Shown here: positions 32,758 through 42,300 of the stretch, piece after piece | How the letters are laid out: the number at the start of each line of letters is the position of its first letter | How positions within the stretch are numbered: the stretch's first letter is position 1 | Notes under the pieces: model-generated | The model's input: the letters and a program-made list of their open reading frames with translations, nothing else | Database searches by the model: none | Told to the model about the DNA's origin: nothing | Source of the DNA: VRUE01 sp036379955 | GTDB lineage: Bacteria > Actinomycetota > Thermoleophilia > Solirubrobacterales > 70-9 | Assembly (NCBI GenBank): GCA_036379955.1 | Contig: DASVFR010000038.1 | Location: 1 to 46,138, forward strand | Direction: 5' to 3' | DNA length: 46,138 bases | Position numbers and translations under genes: made by a program

Positions 32758-35522
32758 CCCGTCGCGCGATCATCGCCTTGGTCGCGCTCTGCGCGCTGCT
32801 TGCGACCCCGACCCTGGCGCAGGCGGACTTCGGCTTCGTGCCGGGCTCGGTGAAAGTGACGGCCTTGAAGAGAAGCGGCGTGGTCGAGCGCCAGGCCGGC
32901 GCCCACCCCTATTCCTTCGCCGTTCATTTCGAGATGAACGTCGGCAAAGACGGCCTCACCGAAGGCGGTGAAGTACGCGACGTGATTATCGACGCGCCGC
33001 CGGGGCTGATCGGCAACCCGAACGTGGTCCCCTCTTGCTCGCGCCAGAGCTTCGAAGGAGGAACCCCGAGTTGCCTCCCTTCGACGCAGGTGGGGGTGCT
33101 ACGGGCGATCTTGCCGGGGATCGGCTTGGCGATCGGCCCGATCTACAACCTGACACCGCCGCCGGGGGTGGCGGCGCAACTAGGGTTCTCGAGCCCGTCG
33201 GGGTTCTTCTCGCTGCAGTCGGCCTCAGTGCGAACGAAAGAGGGTTACGGCGTGCGGGTATCGGCCCCGGATTTGCCGCTCGAAGTAACTGAAGTGACAG
33301 CGACGCTGTGGGGAGCGCCGGCGGACGAAGGCCACACACCAGAACGCGGCGACAACGCCAAAGGCGGCGGGGTGAAATCTGAAGCGCCACTCCTGCCGTT
33401 TCTGACGATGCCGACCTCGTGCCTGGCGCCGCCACTGCTGACGATAAGTGCGGACTCGAAGGACAACCCCGGGATGTTCGTCTCGGAGACGGTGCCGGCG
33501 CGCGACAAAGGCGACAACCCGATCGCAATGATCGGCTGCGAAGCGGTGCCGTTCGAACCGTCGATCTCAGCGAATCCGATGACTGGCGCCGCCGAGAGCC
33601 CAGCGGGCCTCGACTTCGAGTTGAAACTGCCGAACAAGGGCCTGCTCAACCCCAAAGACGGGGCGATCACCGAAACCGAGCCGGAGAAGATCGAAGTCGC
33701 CTTCCCGCCCGGGGTGGCGGTCAACCCCTCGGCGGCAAACGGGATCGCCGCCTGCACCTGGGAGCAGTTCAAAGCCGTGAGCCTGACCAACCAGGGCTGC
33801 CCGAGCGCCTCCAAGCTCGGCACCCTGGTCGCCCACACCCCGCTGCTCGACGAAGCCGCCGAAGGGTCGGTCTACCTGGCGGTTCCCAGAGACAACCGCT
33901 TCGACTCCTTCCTCGCGGTCTACGTCGTCGCCCGCATTCCCGAACGCGGGATCTTGGTCAAGCAGGCGGGGGAAGTGCGAGCGGACCCGGTCACGGGACA
34001 ACTGACGACGACGGTCGGCGAGCTGCCGCCGATCCCCTACTCCTCGATCGAGCTGCGGCTGCGCGAAGGGCCGCGGGCGCCGCTGATCACGCCGCTGACC
34101 TGCGGTTCCTATGAGACCACCGCCAGGCTCTACCCGTTCTCCGATCCAGACACCGCGACCGTACGCAGCGCCCCCTTCACGATCACCTCTGGCGCCGGAG
34201 GCGCTGCCTGCGCCGCGAGCGAAGCGGCGCTGCCCCTGCACCCGACGCTGGAAGCCGGCACCATGGCGCCATTGGCCGGCGCCTACTCGCCGTTCGTCTT
34301 CCGCCTTAACCGCTCAGACGGCGAACAGCGCTTGACTCAGATCAGCGCTACCCTGCCGCAGGGGCTGAGCGCGAAGCTGGCCGGCGTCCCCTATTGCTCA
34401 GAAGAGCAGATCGCCGCCGCCAAGGCGCGCGAAGTCGAGGGGGGAGGGGTCCAGGAGCTTGCCGCGCCCTCCTGTCCCGCCGTCTCGCAGGTGGGGACCG
34501 TTAACGTCGCCGCCGGCGCTGGGCCCGAGCCCTACAGCGTGCAGGGCAAGGTCTACCTAGCCGGCCCCTACAAGGGCGCCCCCCTCTCGCTGGCGATCAT
34601 CACACCGGGTGTGGCGGGGCCCTTCGACCTCGGCGCGGTGGTCTCCCGCGCCGGCCTCTACGTGGACGAATCGACGGCGGTCGTCACGGTCAAAAGCGAC
34701 CCGATCCCGACGATCCTTCAGGGAATCCCGCTCGACGTGCGCTCCGTGGAAGTAACAACGGACCGCGAAGGCTTCACCCTGAACCCGACCAGCTGCGAAG
34801 CGATGGCGGTGACGGGCACGGTGAAGAGCACCACCGGCGCTAGCGCCAAGCTCTCCAACCGCTTCCAGCTCGGCGGCTGCCAAGGCCTCGGCTTCAAGCC
34901 CGCTCTTCGGATCGCCTTCAAGGGCAAGACCAACCGCGGCGCTCACCCCCAGCTCACCGCCACCCTCACCCCACGCCCAGGAGACGCCAACGTCTCCTTC
35001 GCCCAGGTCAAGCTGCCGCCGACCGCCTTCCTCGACCAAGCCCACATCAAGACCGTCTGCACCCGACCGCAGTTCGCGGCCGAAGCCTGTCCGCCCGGCT
35101 CGATCTACGGAACCGCCGAAGCGCTGACGCCGCTGCTCGGCTACCCGCTGAAAGGCGACGTCTACCTGCGTTCAAACGGCGGCGAACGCCTCCTGCCCGA
35201 CCTCGTCGTCGCCTTCAAGGGGCCCGACTTCCAACCGATCAAATTCGCGCTGGCCGGGCGAACCGACTCCTCCCACCGCGCCCTGCGCAACACCTTCGAA
35301 ACCGCCCCCGACGCCCCGGTCTCCTCTTTCCGCCTGCGCATGTTCGGCGGCAAGAAGGGACTGGTCGTGCTCACCCAGGGCTTCTGCGCCGATCGCGGCG
35401 CCCTGGTGCGGATGCGCGCCCACAACGGCCGCACCTTCACCGCCAAACCCAAGGTGCAGGCGAGCTGCAAACAGCAGAAGAAGAAGGCAAAGCACCGCAA
35501 GCAGGGGAGCGGCAAGCGATGA
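32754..35522 (+). CDS. Gene c (copy B): secreted protein with four LPPG-CP repeats and basic tail
   Basis: This 922-residue paralog of the protein at 11984-14755 is almost the same length. The signal peptide is nearly identical (LATPTLAQAD). All four LPPG/CP/SxIG/GxVYL modules are conserved, as is the Lys-rich end after a Cys. The open frame runs upstream to 32547, but that part is the shadow of gene b. GTG 32754 overlaps the gene b stop and has GGGGAGG upstream. The ATGA overlap with gene d is conserved. The second half is the most conserved part between copies. Confidence 0.82.
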   Translation: MTRRAIIALVALCALLATPTLAQADFGFVPGSVKVTALKRSGVVERQAGAHPYSFAVHFEMNVGKDGLTEGGEVRDVIIDAPPGLIGNPNVVPSCSRQSFEGGTPSCLPSTQVGVLRAILPGIGLAIGPIYNLTPPPGVAAQLGFSSPSGFFSLQSASVRTKEGYGVRVSAPDLPLEVTEVTATLWGAPADEGHTPERGDNAKGGGVKSEAPLLPFLTMPTSCLAPPLLTISADSKDNPGMFVSETVPARDKGDNPIAMIGCEAVPFEPSISANPMTGAAESPAGLDFELKLPNKGLLNPKDGAITETEPEKIEVAFPPGVAVNPSAANGIAACTWEQFKAVSLTNQGCPSASKLGTLVAHTPLLDEAAEGSVYLAVPRDNRFDSFLAVYVVARIPERGILVKQAGEVRADPVTGQLTTTVGELPPIPYSSIELRLREGPRAPLITPLTCGSYETTARLYPFSDPDTATVRSAPFTITSGAGGAACAASEAALPLHPTLEAGTMAPLAGAYSPFVFRLNRSDGEQRLTQISATLPQGLSAKLAGVPYCSEEQIAAAKAREVEGGGVQELAAPSCPAVSQVGTVNVAAGAGPEPYSVQGKVYLAGPYKGAPLSLAIITPGVAGPFDLGAVVSRAGLYVDESTAVVTVKSDPIPTILQGIPLDVRSVEVTTDREGFTLNPTSCEAMAVTGTVKSTTGASAKLSNRFQLGGCQGLGFKPALRIAFKGKTNRGAHPQLTATLTPRPGDANVSFAQVKLPPTAFLDQAHIKTVCTRPQFAAEACPPGSIYGTAEALTPLLGYPLKGDVYLRSNGGERLLPDLVVAFKGPDFQPIKFALAGRTDSSHRALRNTFETAPDAPVSSFRLRMFGGKKGLVVLTQGFCADRGALVRMRAHNGRTFTAKPKVQASCKQQKKKAKHRKQGSGKR

Positions 35523-38056
35523 GAACGACCCAAGTCCGAGCGGCTCTGGTGGGCCTCACGGCCCTGTCGATCCTGGCCTTCACGCCGAGTGCCCAGGCTG
35601 TGACCTACGAACAGACCGGCGTCTTTGCCGGCTCGTCCACCCCGCTCACAAAAGAACAGCTCGAAGCCAACGAAGAGATCCAGCTCGGCGGAGTCAGCTC
35701 GATGGCGGTCAACCGCACCGGAGCCGGCGGGGTACCGAGGGGGACGCTGTATGCGGTGACCAGGGGTGGCGAATACCCCCGCGTGGCGATGTACGTGCCC
35801 AAAGGCCAGGGGCTCGCCTTTAGCCTCGCCTGGGAAGCCCGGTCAATCGCAGGCCCCTACGAACGCTGCGGCCCGGCGCTGGGGATGAAAGAAGGCAAAG
35901 CCGAACAGCCGTGCAAAGCGCGGCTGGCAAGCGCGACGGAAGAACTCGGCATCGACGTCGACCAGAGCACCGGCTACGTCTTCGTCTTCAACGGCCAGCG
36001 CGGCAAGGTGAGCGTCTTCGATGCCGAAGGCTCGGCGGCGATCGTGCGCTTCGGCGAACGGGCGGCGGTCGGTAAGACGGTCGCCGAAACCCCGAGCCTC
36101 TTTCACGGCACCTCAGTGACGGGCGGGATCGCCGTCAACGAGGTCGGCGAAGCCTACGTCTTCGATCTCCACTCCTTCAACAACTTCTACCACCGGCTGA
36201 TGGTCTTCCGCCCAAAGACTCCGGGCGACTACTCCGAATACGAGTACGCGGGCGAAATCGCGGCCGGGTTCTTCGGCGAAAACGAATACCCGACGAAGCC
36301 GATCTTCGACGAAGCCGGCCACCTCTACACCGCCACCGAAGGCAGCGTCGAAGCGCTCGCCCCCCAGAGCCCCGAACCCTATCCCGCCGCCCACCCTGCC
36401 CCGGCCTGCGGCTTTGACTTCTCCAAAGAAGGGATCACCGCGATGACGATCGACCCGCGCACCGGCGAACCCTTCTTCGTCTCCTACAAGAAAGAAAAAG
36501 GCTTCACCCACAAGGTCGTCCACAAGCTCGGTCCCTGCGAAGCGGGCAAATTCAAAGAAACCGGCGCCTTCGAAGTGCTGCCCGAACGCGAGGATCTCTA
36601 CGCGCTGGCCTTCGACCCGACCCGAAAGCTCGAGGCCGCGCGACCGGCGGGCGTGCTCTACGGCGGCGCGCCTTCGCCAGTGCCGACCAACGCCGGCACC
36701 GGCGAACCGGGCCAGTCCTCGCTCGGCTACCTCTTCGCCCAGCCCAAAGGCGCTGTCAAAGCGCTCGGCGTCTCCAAGAGCGGCACCGGAGCGGGCACGG
36801 TTACCAGCGAACCCGAAGGGATCGACTGCGGCTCGAAATGCAGTGCTGAATTCGCTGAAGGGGAAGCCGTAACCCTCACCGCCAAAGCAGCTGGAGGCTC
36901 AACCTTCGCCGGTTGGTCTGGCGCCTGCGCTGGCACGGGTGCCTGCAAAGTGACGATGTCAGAAGCCAAGGCGGTGACGGCTGAATTCAACGCGGGGGGC
37001 GGACCAGTCCTCCACACCCTGAAAGTCACCGTCTCAGGCGAAGGCAAAGTAAGCGCCGACAGCGGCACGATCTCCGGCTGCACCTCCTCGGGGGGAGCGA
37101 GCTGCGAAGGAAGCTACGAAGAAGGCACCGAAGTCACCCTCACCGAGACCCCGAAAGCCGGCAACCTCTTCGTCGGCTGGGGGACCCCTCAGTGCGACGA
37201 ATCGACTGCCACCACCTGCGCGGTGACGATCGGCTCTTCAGACGAAGCCGTGGCGGCCTCCTTCGAAGCAGAACCCGAAGAAGAAGGCATCGCGCTCACC
37301 GTCTCGGTCCAAGGCCCAGGCACGGTCACCTCCGACAAAGGCCTGATCTCCTGCGCCCCCTTCTGCTCTGACGAATACAAAGAAGGCACCAAAGTCACCC
37401 TCACCGCCTCGCCCAATGAAGGCTCCCTGTTCATGGCCTGGAAGCACTGCGACGCAGGCGGGGTCAACGGGCGCAGTTGCACGGTGAGCATGTCCAAAGC
37501 CAAAGAAGTGAGCGCCGTCTTTATCGCCGCCCACGCCCTCACCCTCGCCAAGGCGGAAGGCTCGGGCCCAGGCAAGCTCACCGCCTATGGCGCCATCACC
37601 TGCCTCTACGTCTGCACCGATGCCTCCGCCCTGCTGCGGGAGGGCACCTCCGTAACGGTCACCCAGACCCCCGCTAAGCACTTTCACTTCGCCGGCTGGG
37701 AAGGGGACTGTTCAGGCAAAGGCTCCTGCCAGCTGAGCATGGGCGAAGAGCACGAAGTCTCAGCCCTCTTTGAAGAGGACCCCAAGTTCCACCTCTCCCT
37801 CGCGAAGACGGGCGGCGGCCAGACCCTGTTGAAGAGCAAACCGGCAGGCATCCTCTGCTCCTATGCCTGCTTTGACGCGGGGGCCTCTTTCTATGAAGGC
37901 GAAGCGATAACCGTCAGCTGGAAGCTGAACAAGGGCACCACCGAACTCACCTGGAGCAAAGGGGCGGGGACCTGCACGGGCTCAAGCGAAGCGCCCGAAG
38001 GAAGCTGCGCGGTGAGCATGAGTGCCGCCACCGAGCTGGAGGCGACGCTCGAATAG
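35519..38056 (+). CDS. Gene d (copy B): secreted propeller plus five InlB-B-like repeats
   Basis: This 845-residue paralog of the protein at 14752-17304 starts at ATG 35519, overlapping the gene c stop. The signal peptide ends SAQAVT. The NHL-like N-terminus is very close to copy A over long stretches, and the five repeats follow in the same order. Small differences include a missing SPAAKD-like loop and a different spacer in the first repeat pair (NAGGGPV). Gene e follows after 29 nt with AAAGGAGG upstream. The product should be extracellular and has no wall anchor motif. Confidence 0.85.
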   Translation: MRTTQVRAALVGLTALSILAFTPSAQAVTYEQTGVFAGSSTPLTKEQLEANEEIQLGGVSSMAVNRTGAGGVPRGTLYAVTRGGEYPRVAMYVPKGQGLAFSLAWEARSIAGPYERCGPALGMKEGKAEQPCKARLASATEELGIDVDQSTGYVFVFNGQRGKVSVFDAEGSAAIVRFGERAAVGKTVAETPSLFHGTSVTGGIAVNEVGEAYVFDLHSFNNFYHRLMVFRPKTPGDYSEYEYAGEIAAGFFGENEYPTKPIFDEAGHLYTATEGSVEALAPQSPEPYPAAHPAPACGFDFSKEGITAMTIDPRTGEPFFVSYKKEKGFTHKVVHKLGPCEAGKFKETGAFEVLPEREDLYALAFDPTRKLEAARPAGVLYGGAPSPVPTNAGTGEPGQSSLGYLFAQPKGAVKALGVSKSGTGAGTVTSEPEGIDCGSKCSAEFAEGEAVTLTAKAAGGSTFAGWSGACAGTGACKVTMSEAKAVTAEFNAGGGPVLHTLKVTVSGEGKVSADSGTISGCTSSGGASCEGSYEEGTEVTLTETPKAGNLFVGWGTPQCDESTATTCAVTIGSSDEAVAASFEAEPEEEGIALTVSVQGPGTVTSDKGLISCAPFCSDEYKEGTKVTLTASPNEGSLFMAWKHCDAGGVNGRSCTVSMSKAKEVSAVFIAAHALTLAKAEGSGPGKLTAYGAITCLYVCTDASALLREGTSVTVTQTPAKHFHFAGWEGDCSGKGSCQLSMGEEHEVSALFEEDPKFHLSLAKTGGGQTLLKSKPAGILCSYACFDAGASFYEGEAITVSWKLNKGTTELTWSKGAGTCTGSSEAPEGSCAVSMSAATELEATLE

Positions 38057-38085
38057 AGGCGCCCCAAAGGAAAGGAGGCTCAGCG

Positions 38086-39264
38086 ATGAGGCAGGCTAGT
38101 GCCGAGAGAGAGAGGGTGCTCGATCTCGCCGAGCGCCTTAGAGAGCGCCGGGGGGAGATCGAGGAGGTGGCGCTGCTCAGGACGAAGGCCCTCGCCGATC
38201 CCCCGCAGATGTCCGAAGCCGAGTACGCCCAGGGACTGCAAAGGGCGGTGAGCATCGCCTTGCAGTACGGGATCGAGGGGATCGAGCGCGAAGAGGAGCA
38301 AGCACCCGCCCCACCTCCCGAGCTCCTCTCCCAGGCGCGCCTTGCCGCCCGCAACCGGGTTAGCCTCGACGTCGTCTTGCGCCGCTACGTAGCCGGGCAG
38401 GCGCTCTTAGGCGACTTCCTCCTCGCCGAGGCAGCGGACCTGCCCCCCGCCGAGGCAAAGCGAGCCCTGCGCCGTCTCTCCGCCCTGCTCGACCGCCTCC
38501 TGGCTGCGGTGTCGGTCGCCTACGCCGAGGAGAAAGAGCGCCGCCAGAGGGGCTCAGAGCGCCAGCGAACGGAGCGGATCGAGAGGCTGCTGGCGGGAGA
38601 GCCGCTCGAGACGGCGGGGCTCGCCTACAACTTCGACGCCCATCATCTTGCGGCGTTGGCCCAGGGAGCCGGAGCTCGGCAGCTGCTCGACGCCCTTGCC
38701 CGTGAGCTGGACGCTCGCCTGCTCATCGTCGAGCGCGAGGGCTCGCTGATCTGGGCCTGGCTCGGCACCAGGGCCCCGCTCGAGCCCGAGCGGGCGCTGA
38801 GGGTGGCCGGGAGAGAGCCTCCCCCCGAGGTGAGGCTCTCCCTCGGGGAGCCCGGGGAGGGGATGGCCGGTTGGCAGCTATCTCACCGCCAGGCGGCGGC
38901 CGCCATGGCGGTGGCGATCGGAGGCGAGGAGCCAGTGGTGCGCTACGCAGACGTGGCGCTGCTCGCCTCGGCTCTGCAGGACGAATTGCTCGCCACCTCC
39001 CTGCGCAGGCTCTACCTCGCGCCGCTGGAAGCCGAGCGCGACGGGGGAGAGGTGTTGCGGGAGACCCTGCGGGCCTACTTCACCGCGGGAAGGAACGTGA
39101 GCTCGGCCGCCGCGGTGCTGGGTGTGACGCGCCAGACCATCGCCAACCGGCTGCGCGCGGTCGAGGAATGCGTGGGAAGCACCATGGCGCTCGGCGAGGC
39201 CGAGATGGAGATCTCGCTTCGCCTCGATGAGATGACTGGTTTTCCTTACGGCAAAGGACTCTGA
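38086..39264 (+). CDS. Gene e (copy B): PucR-type regulator with RsbRD-like N-terminus
   Basis: This 392-residue paralog of the regulator at 17332-18513 has the same RsbRD-like, middle and HTH domains. It is clearly more diverged than the a-d proteins. The HTH reads NVSSAAAVLGVTRQTIANRL, so the second helix differs at several positions (TRQTI against NRSTV), and target preference may have shifted. The C-terminus ends in MTGFPYGKGL, which copy A lacks. Glu codons are GAG, in contrast to the flanking secreted-protein genes. Presumed role: control of its own cassette. Confidence 0.85.
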   Translation: MRQASAERERVLDLAERLRERRGEIEEVALLRTKALADPPQMSEAEYAQGLQRAVSIALQYGIEGIEREEEQAPAPPPELLSQARLAARNRVSLDVVLRRYVAGQALLGDFLLAEAADLPPAEAKRALRRLSALLDRLLAAVSVAYAEEKERRQRGSERQRTERIERLLAGEPLETAGLAYNFDAHHLAALAQGAGARQLLDALARELDARLLIVEREGSLIWAWLGTRAPLEPERALRVAGREPPPEVRLSLGEPGEGMAGWQLSHRQAAAAMAVAIGGEEPVVRYADVALLASALQDELLATSLRRLYLAPLEAERDGGEVLRETLRAYFTAGRNVSSAAAVLGVTRQTIANRLRAVEECVGSTMALGEAEMEISLRLDEMTGFPYGKGL

Positions 39265-39275
39265 GCCCGGTTTGA

Positions 39276-39332
39276 CACATTGGTGGTTACAGGTGCCCCC
39301 TGGTCTCGCGAGACTCGACATGTCACGTAACC
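39276..39332 (+). promoter_or_regulatory. Conserved 12-mer and dyads in the e-f gap (copy B)
   Basis: CACATTGGTGGT (39276-39287) matches copy A. GGTTAC (39285-39290) and GTAACC (39327-39332) form an outer dyad around the palindrome GTCTCGCGAGAC (39303-39314). A TTGACA hexamer (39272-39277) overlaps the 12-mer, but no -10 is seen at the right distance. It is an operator or RNA-hairpin candidate. Confidence 0.5.
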
Positions 39333-39370
39333 GATGACTTGCGGCGTCGGCCGCTGGAGGGGAGAGGAAC

Positions 39371-42300
39371 GTGCGGGATCTTCGGGGGTTCAATCGGCTG
39401 GGGCCGCTGTTCTTGGCCTGCATCGCGTTTTTCTGCCTGAGCGCGCAGGCTGCGGGCGCCGCTTCGCACAGCGCCGCAAAGGCCTCCCGTGCCGGGTACT
39501 CGCTGAAGCCCTCCACCACCGAACCCTTCGCCGTCTGCGCGCAGCCTCAGGCACATCACTTCGGCTGCATGTCGATTGTGATCCCACCCGGCGCGGTCGC
39601 CACTGATGGCAAGCGTGCCCGGGACGTCGGCAAGCCCAAGGGCCGCTTTGCCTCTCTGTATGAATCCCGATCGGATCCCTCCGGTGCCGGCCTCCCAGAC
39701 AAGGTCGAAGCGCTCGACTTGGAAGGAAGCGGCGAAGAAGGAGGCCTCTCCCCGGCCGACCTGCGCTCCGCCTACCGGATTCCCGCGGGCGGCGGCTCGG
39801 GCCAGACGATCGCGATCGTCGGCGCCTTCGACAATCCCAACGCCGAAGCCGACCTCAAAACCTTCCGGGCTCACTACGGGCTGCCAGAATGCACCGCCGC
39901 CAACGGCTGCTTTCGCAAGATTAACCAGGAAGGCAAAACGAGCAGCTATCCGATCCCAGATCCAGGATGGGCACTGGAGACTTCGCTTGACCTCGACATG
40001 GTGTCGGCGATCTGCCCCAACTGCCACATCCTCTTGGTCGAGGCGAATAACGCGCAATTCGAAAACATGGGCAAAGCCGTTGAAAAGGCGGCCACTTACT
40101 TCGCCGGCGGCTGGGCCAAAGCGACTGTGATCTCAAACAGCTGGGGGGTGGAAGAGTCCATTGTCTCGTGGGAACCTGAATCAGAAGAAGAAGAAAAAGA
40201 AAAAGAAGCTATAGAAAAAGGATACGAAGAAGAACAGCTCGCGCTCGACAAATACTTCGAACACCCCGGCATCCCGGTGCTCGCAGCGGCGGGGGACTCC
40301 GGCTATTGGCCCAACTACCCGGCCTCCTCGCAACACACGATCTCGGTGGGCGGCACGAACCTCTACAAGACGCCCTTCAACGAACGCGGTTGGTTCGAGG
40401 AGGCCTGGTTCGGCTCGGGCGGCGGCTGCAGCTTCCACGAGCCTAAGCCCGCCTGGCAGACCGACACTGGTTGTGCCAAGCGGATGGGCAACGACGTCGC
40501 TGCCGTGGCCGGCTCGGCTACACCGGTTTCGGTCTATGACTCCTACCAGGCCCCGGGCTGGATCAACGTCTCCGGGACGAGCGCCTCGGCGCCAATCGTC
40601 GCCGGGGTGGAGGCGCTCTCCAGCGCGACCTTCCGCGAAGAAGGTGCGCAGGCCTTCTGGAAAAACCAGAAATCCTTCTTCGACGTGACCACGGGCTTCA
40701 ACTCCTCCTACTACGCAGTCAACGACTGCGTCCCGCACTACTTCTGCAACGCCGGTCCGGGATATGACGGGCCGACCGGTAATGGCACGCCCAAACTGGA
40801 AGGCGGCGGCGAAAGCCTGCCGCGCAAATGGACGGCGGCGGCGATGCCCGCAGAAGAAGGCGAGAGCCGCGACGTCTCCTGCACCTCGAGCAGCTTCTGC
40901 CTGGAGGTCGGTGCCGAAGAAAACTCCAAGGGCTTCACAGGCTATCCGGAAGGCTTCGCCACCGCCAGGGCCTGGAACGGCAGCGAGTGGAGCCCCACGG
41001 CTGACCTCGCGACGGTCAAAGGCGGCAGCCGGTATTTGCTCTACGGCGTCTCCTGCCTCTCCTCGACCGATTGCACCGCGGTCGGCACTTACGTCAACGA
41101 AAGCGGGATACAAGTACCGTTTGCCGAGCGCTGGAACGGCACCAACTGGTCGATCCAGTCCACGCCCGGTCCCAGTGGGGCCAACGCGGCCCGCCTGTGG
41201 GCTGTGTCATGTACCTCCTCCACATCCTGCGTGGCAATCGGCTCCTACAGCACCACCAACCCAAACATTACGTCCCCATTCGCCGAGCGCTGGAACGGCA
41301 GCGAATGGCTGTCCGAAACGCTCCCAGTCCCTGGCGGCATCCAGACCACAAGCGTGCTCGACGTCTCCTGCGGCTCTTCGACCTTCTGTGTCGCCACCGG
41401 CGGCTACAAGACGGAAGGAGAAAAAGGAGCAAGCCTGATCGAGATCTGGGACGGCAGCAAATGGTCAGCCCAGAAAATCGAACCCGCTAAAAAAGTCGAA
41501 TCACCCACTTTCGAGCGCAGCGAACTATCCGCGATCTCCTGCACCTCGGCGAGCTTCTGCACTGCGATCGGTGAATACGATTACAGTTGGAAAACCGCCG
41601 AAGGCGGCTCCTCAAACGCAAGCGAAACCCTGGTCGAGGTCTGGAACGGCTCAAGCTGGATCCAGCAGGCCGGAGCGTCTGAAGTTGTACCTTCCTTCAG
41701 CGATATATCTTGCAGTTCCTCCAGCTATTGCGAGGCCGTCGGCTTTGCGCTTCTAGAACCCTTCTCCTCGTCTACTTGGGCCGTCGCCGAGCGCTGGAAC
41801 GGCTCGACCTGGACCGCGGAGAAGCTGCCCGCCGAAGTCGGCAGAGCCAGCGTGCTACGAGGAGTCTCCTGCACCGGCACCGCCAGCTGCATCGCGACCG
41901 GTTACTACCGCCCCGGCGGCCATCCAGTCAACAGTGAATGGTTGACGGCACTCGCCCTCCGCATCAGCGGCACCACGCTCTCCCGGGAACCGATTGTCCC
42001 GCAGAGCGAAAGTAGGGCGGTCTCCTGCGCATCTGAAAACGCCTGCCTGGCCGTCGGTGGCGGGGTGGGCGGTGGCCGCTATGCGAGCGCCGCGATCTGG
42101 AACGGCGGCGTCTGGAACGGCGAATACATCCGTCTTGCCCAGCCTGCCGAAGCGGTGAGCTCGACCCTGGCCGGGATCTCCTGTCCCTCGGCAGCCGACT
42201 GCGAGGCCGTCGGCTCCTACACCGACTCCTCGGGCACGCGCAAGACGCTGGCCACGGGTGTCTCTAACGTCGGTCATGTGAATTACCTGGGATGGCACGC

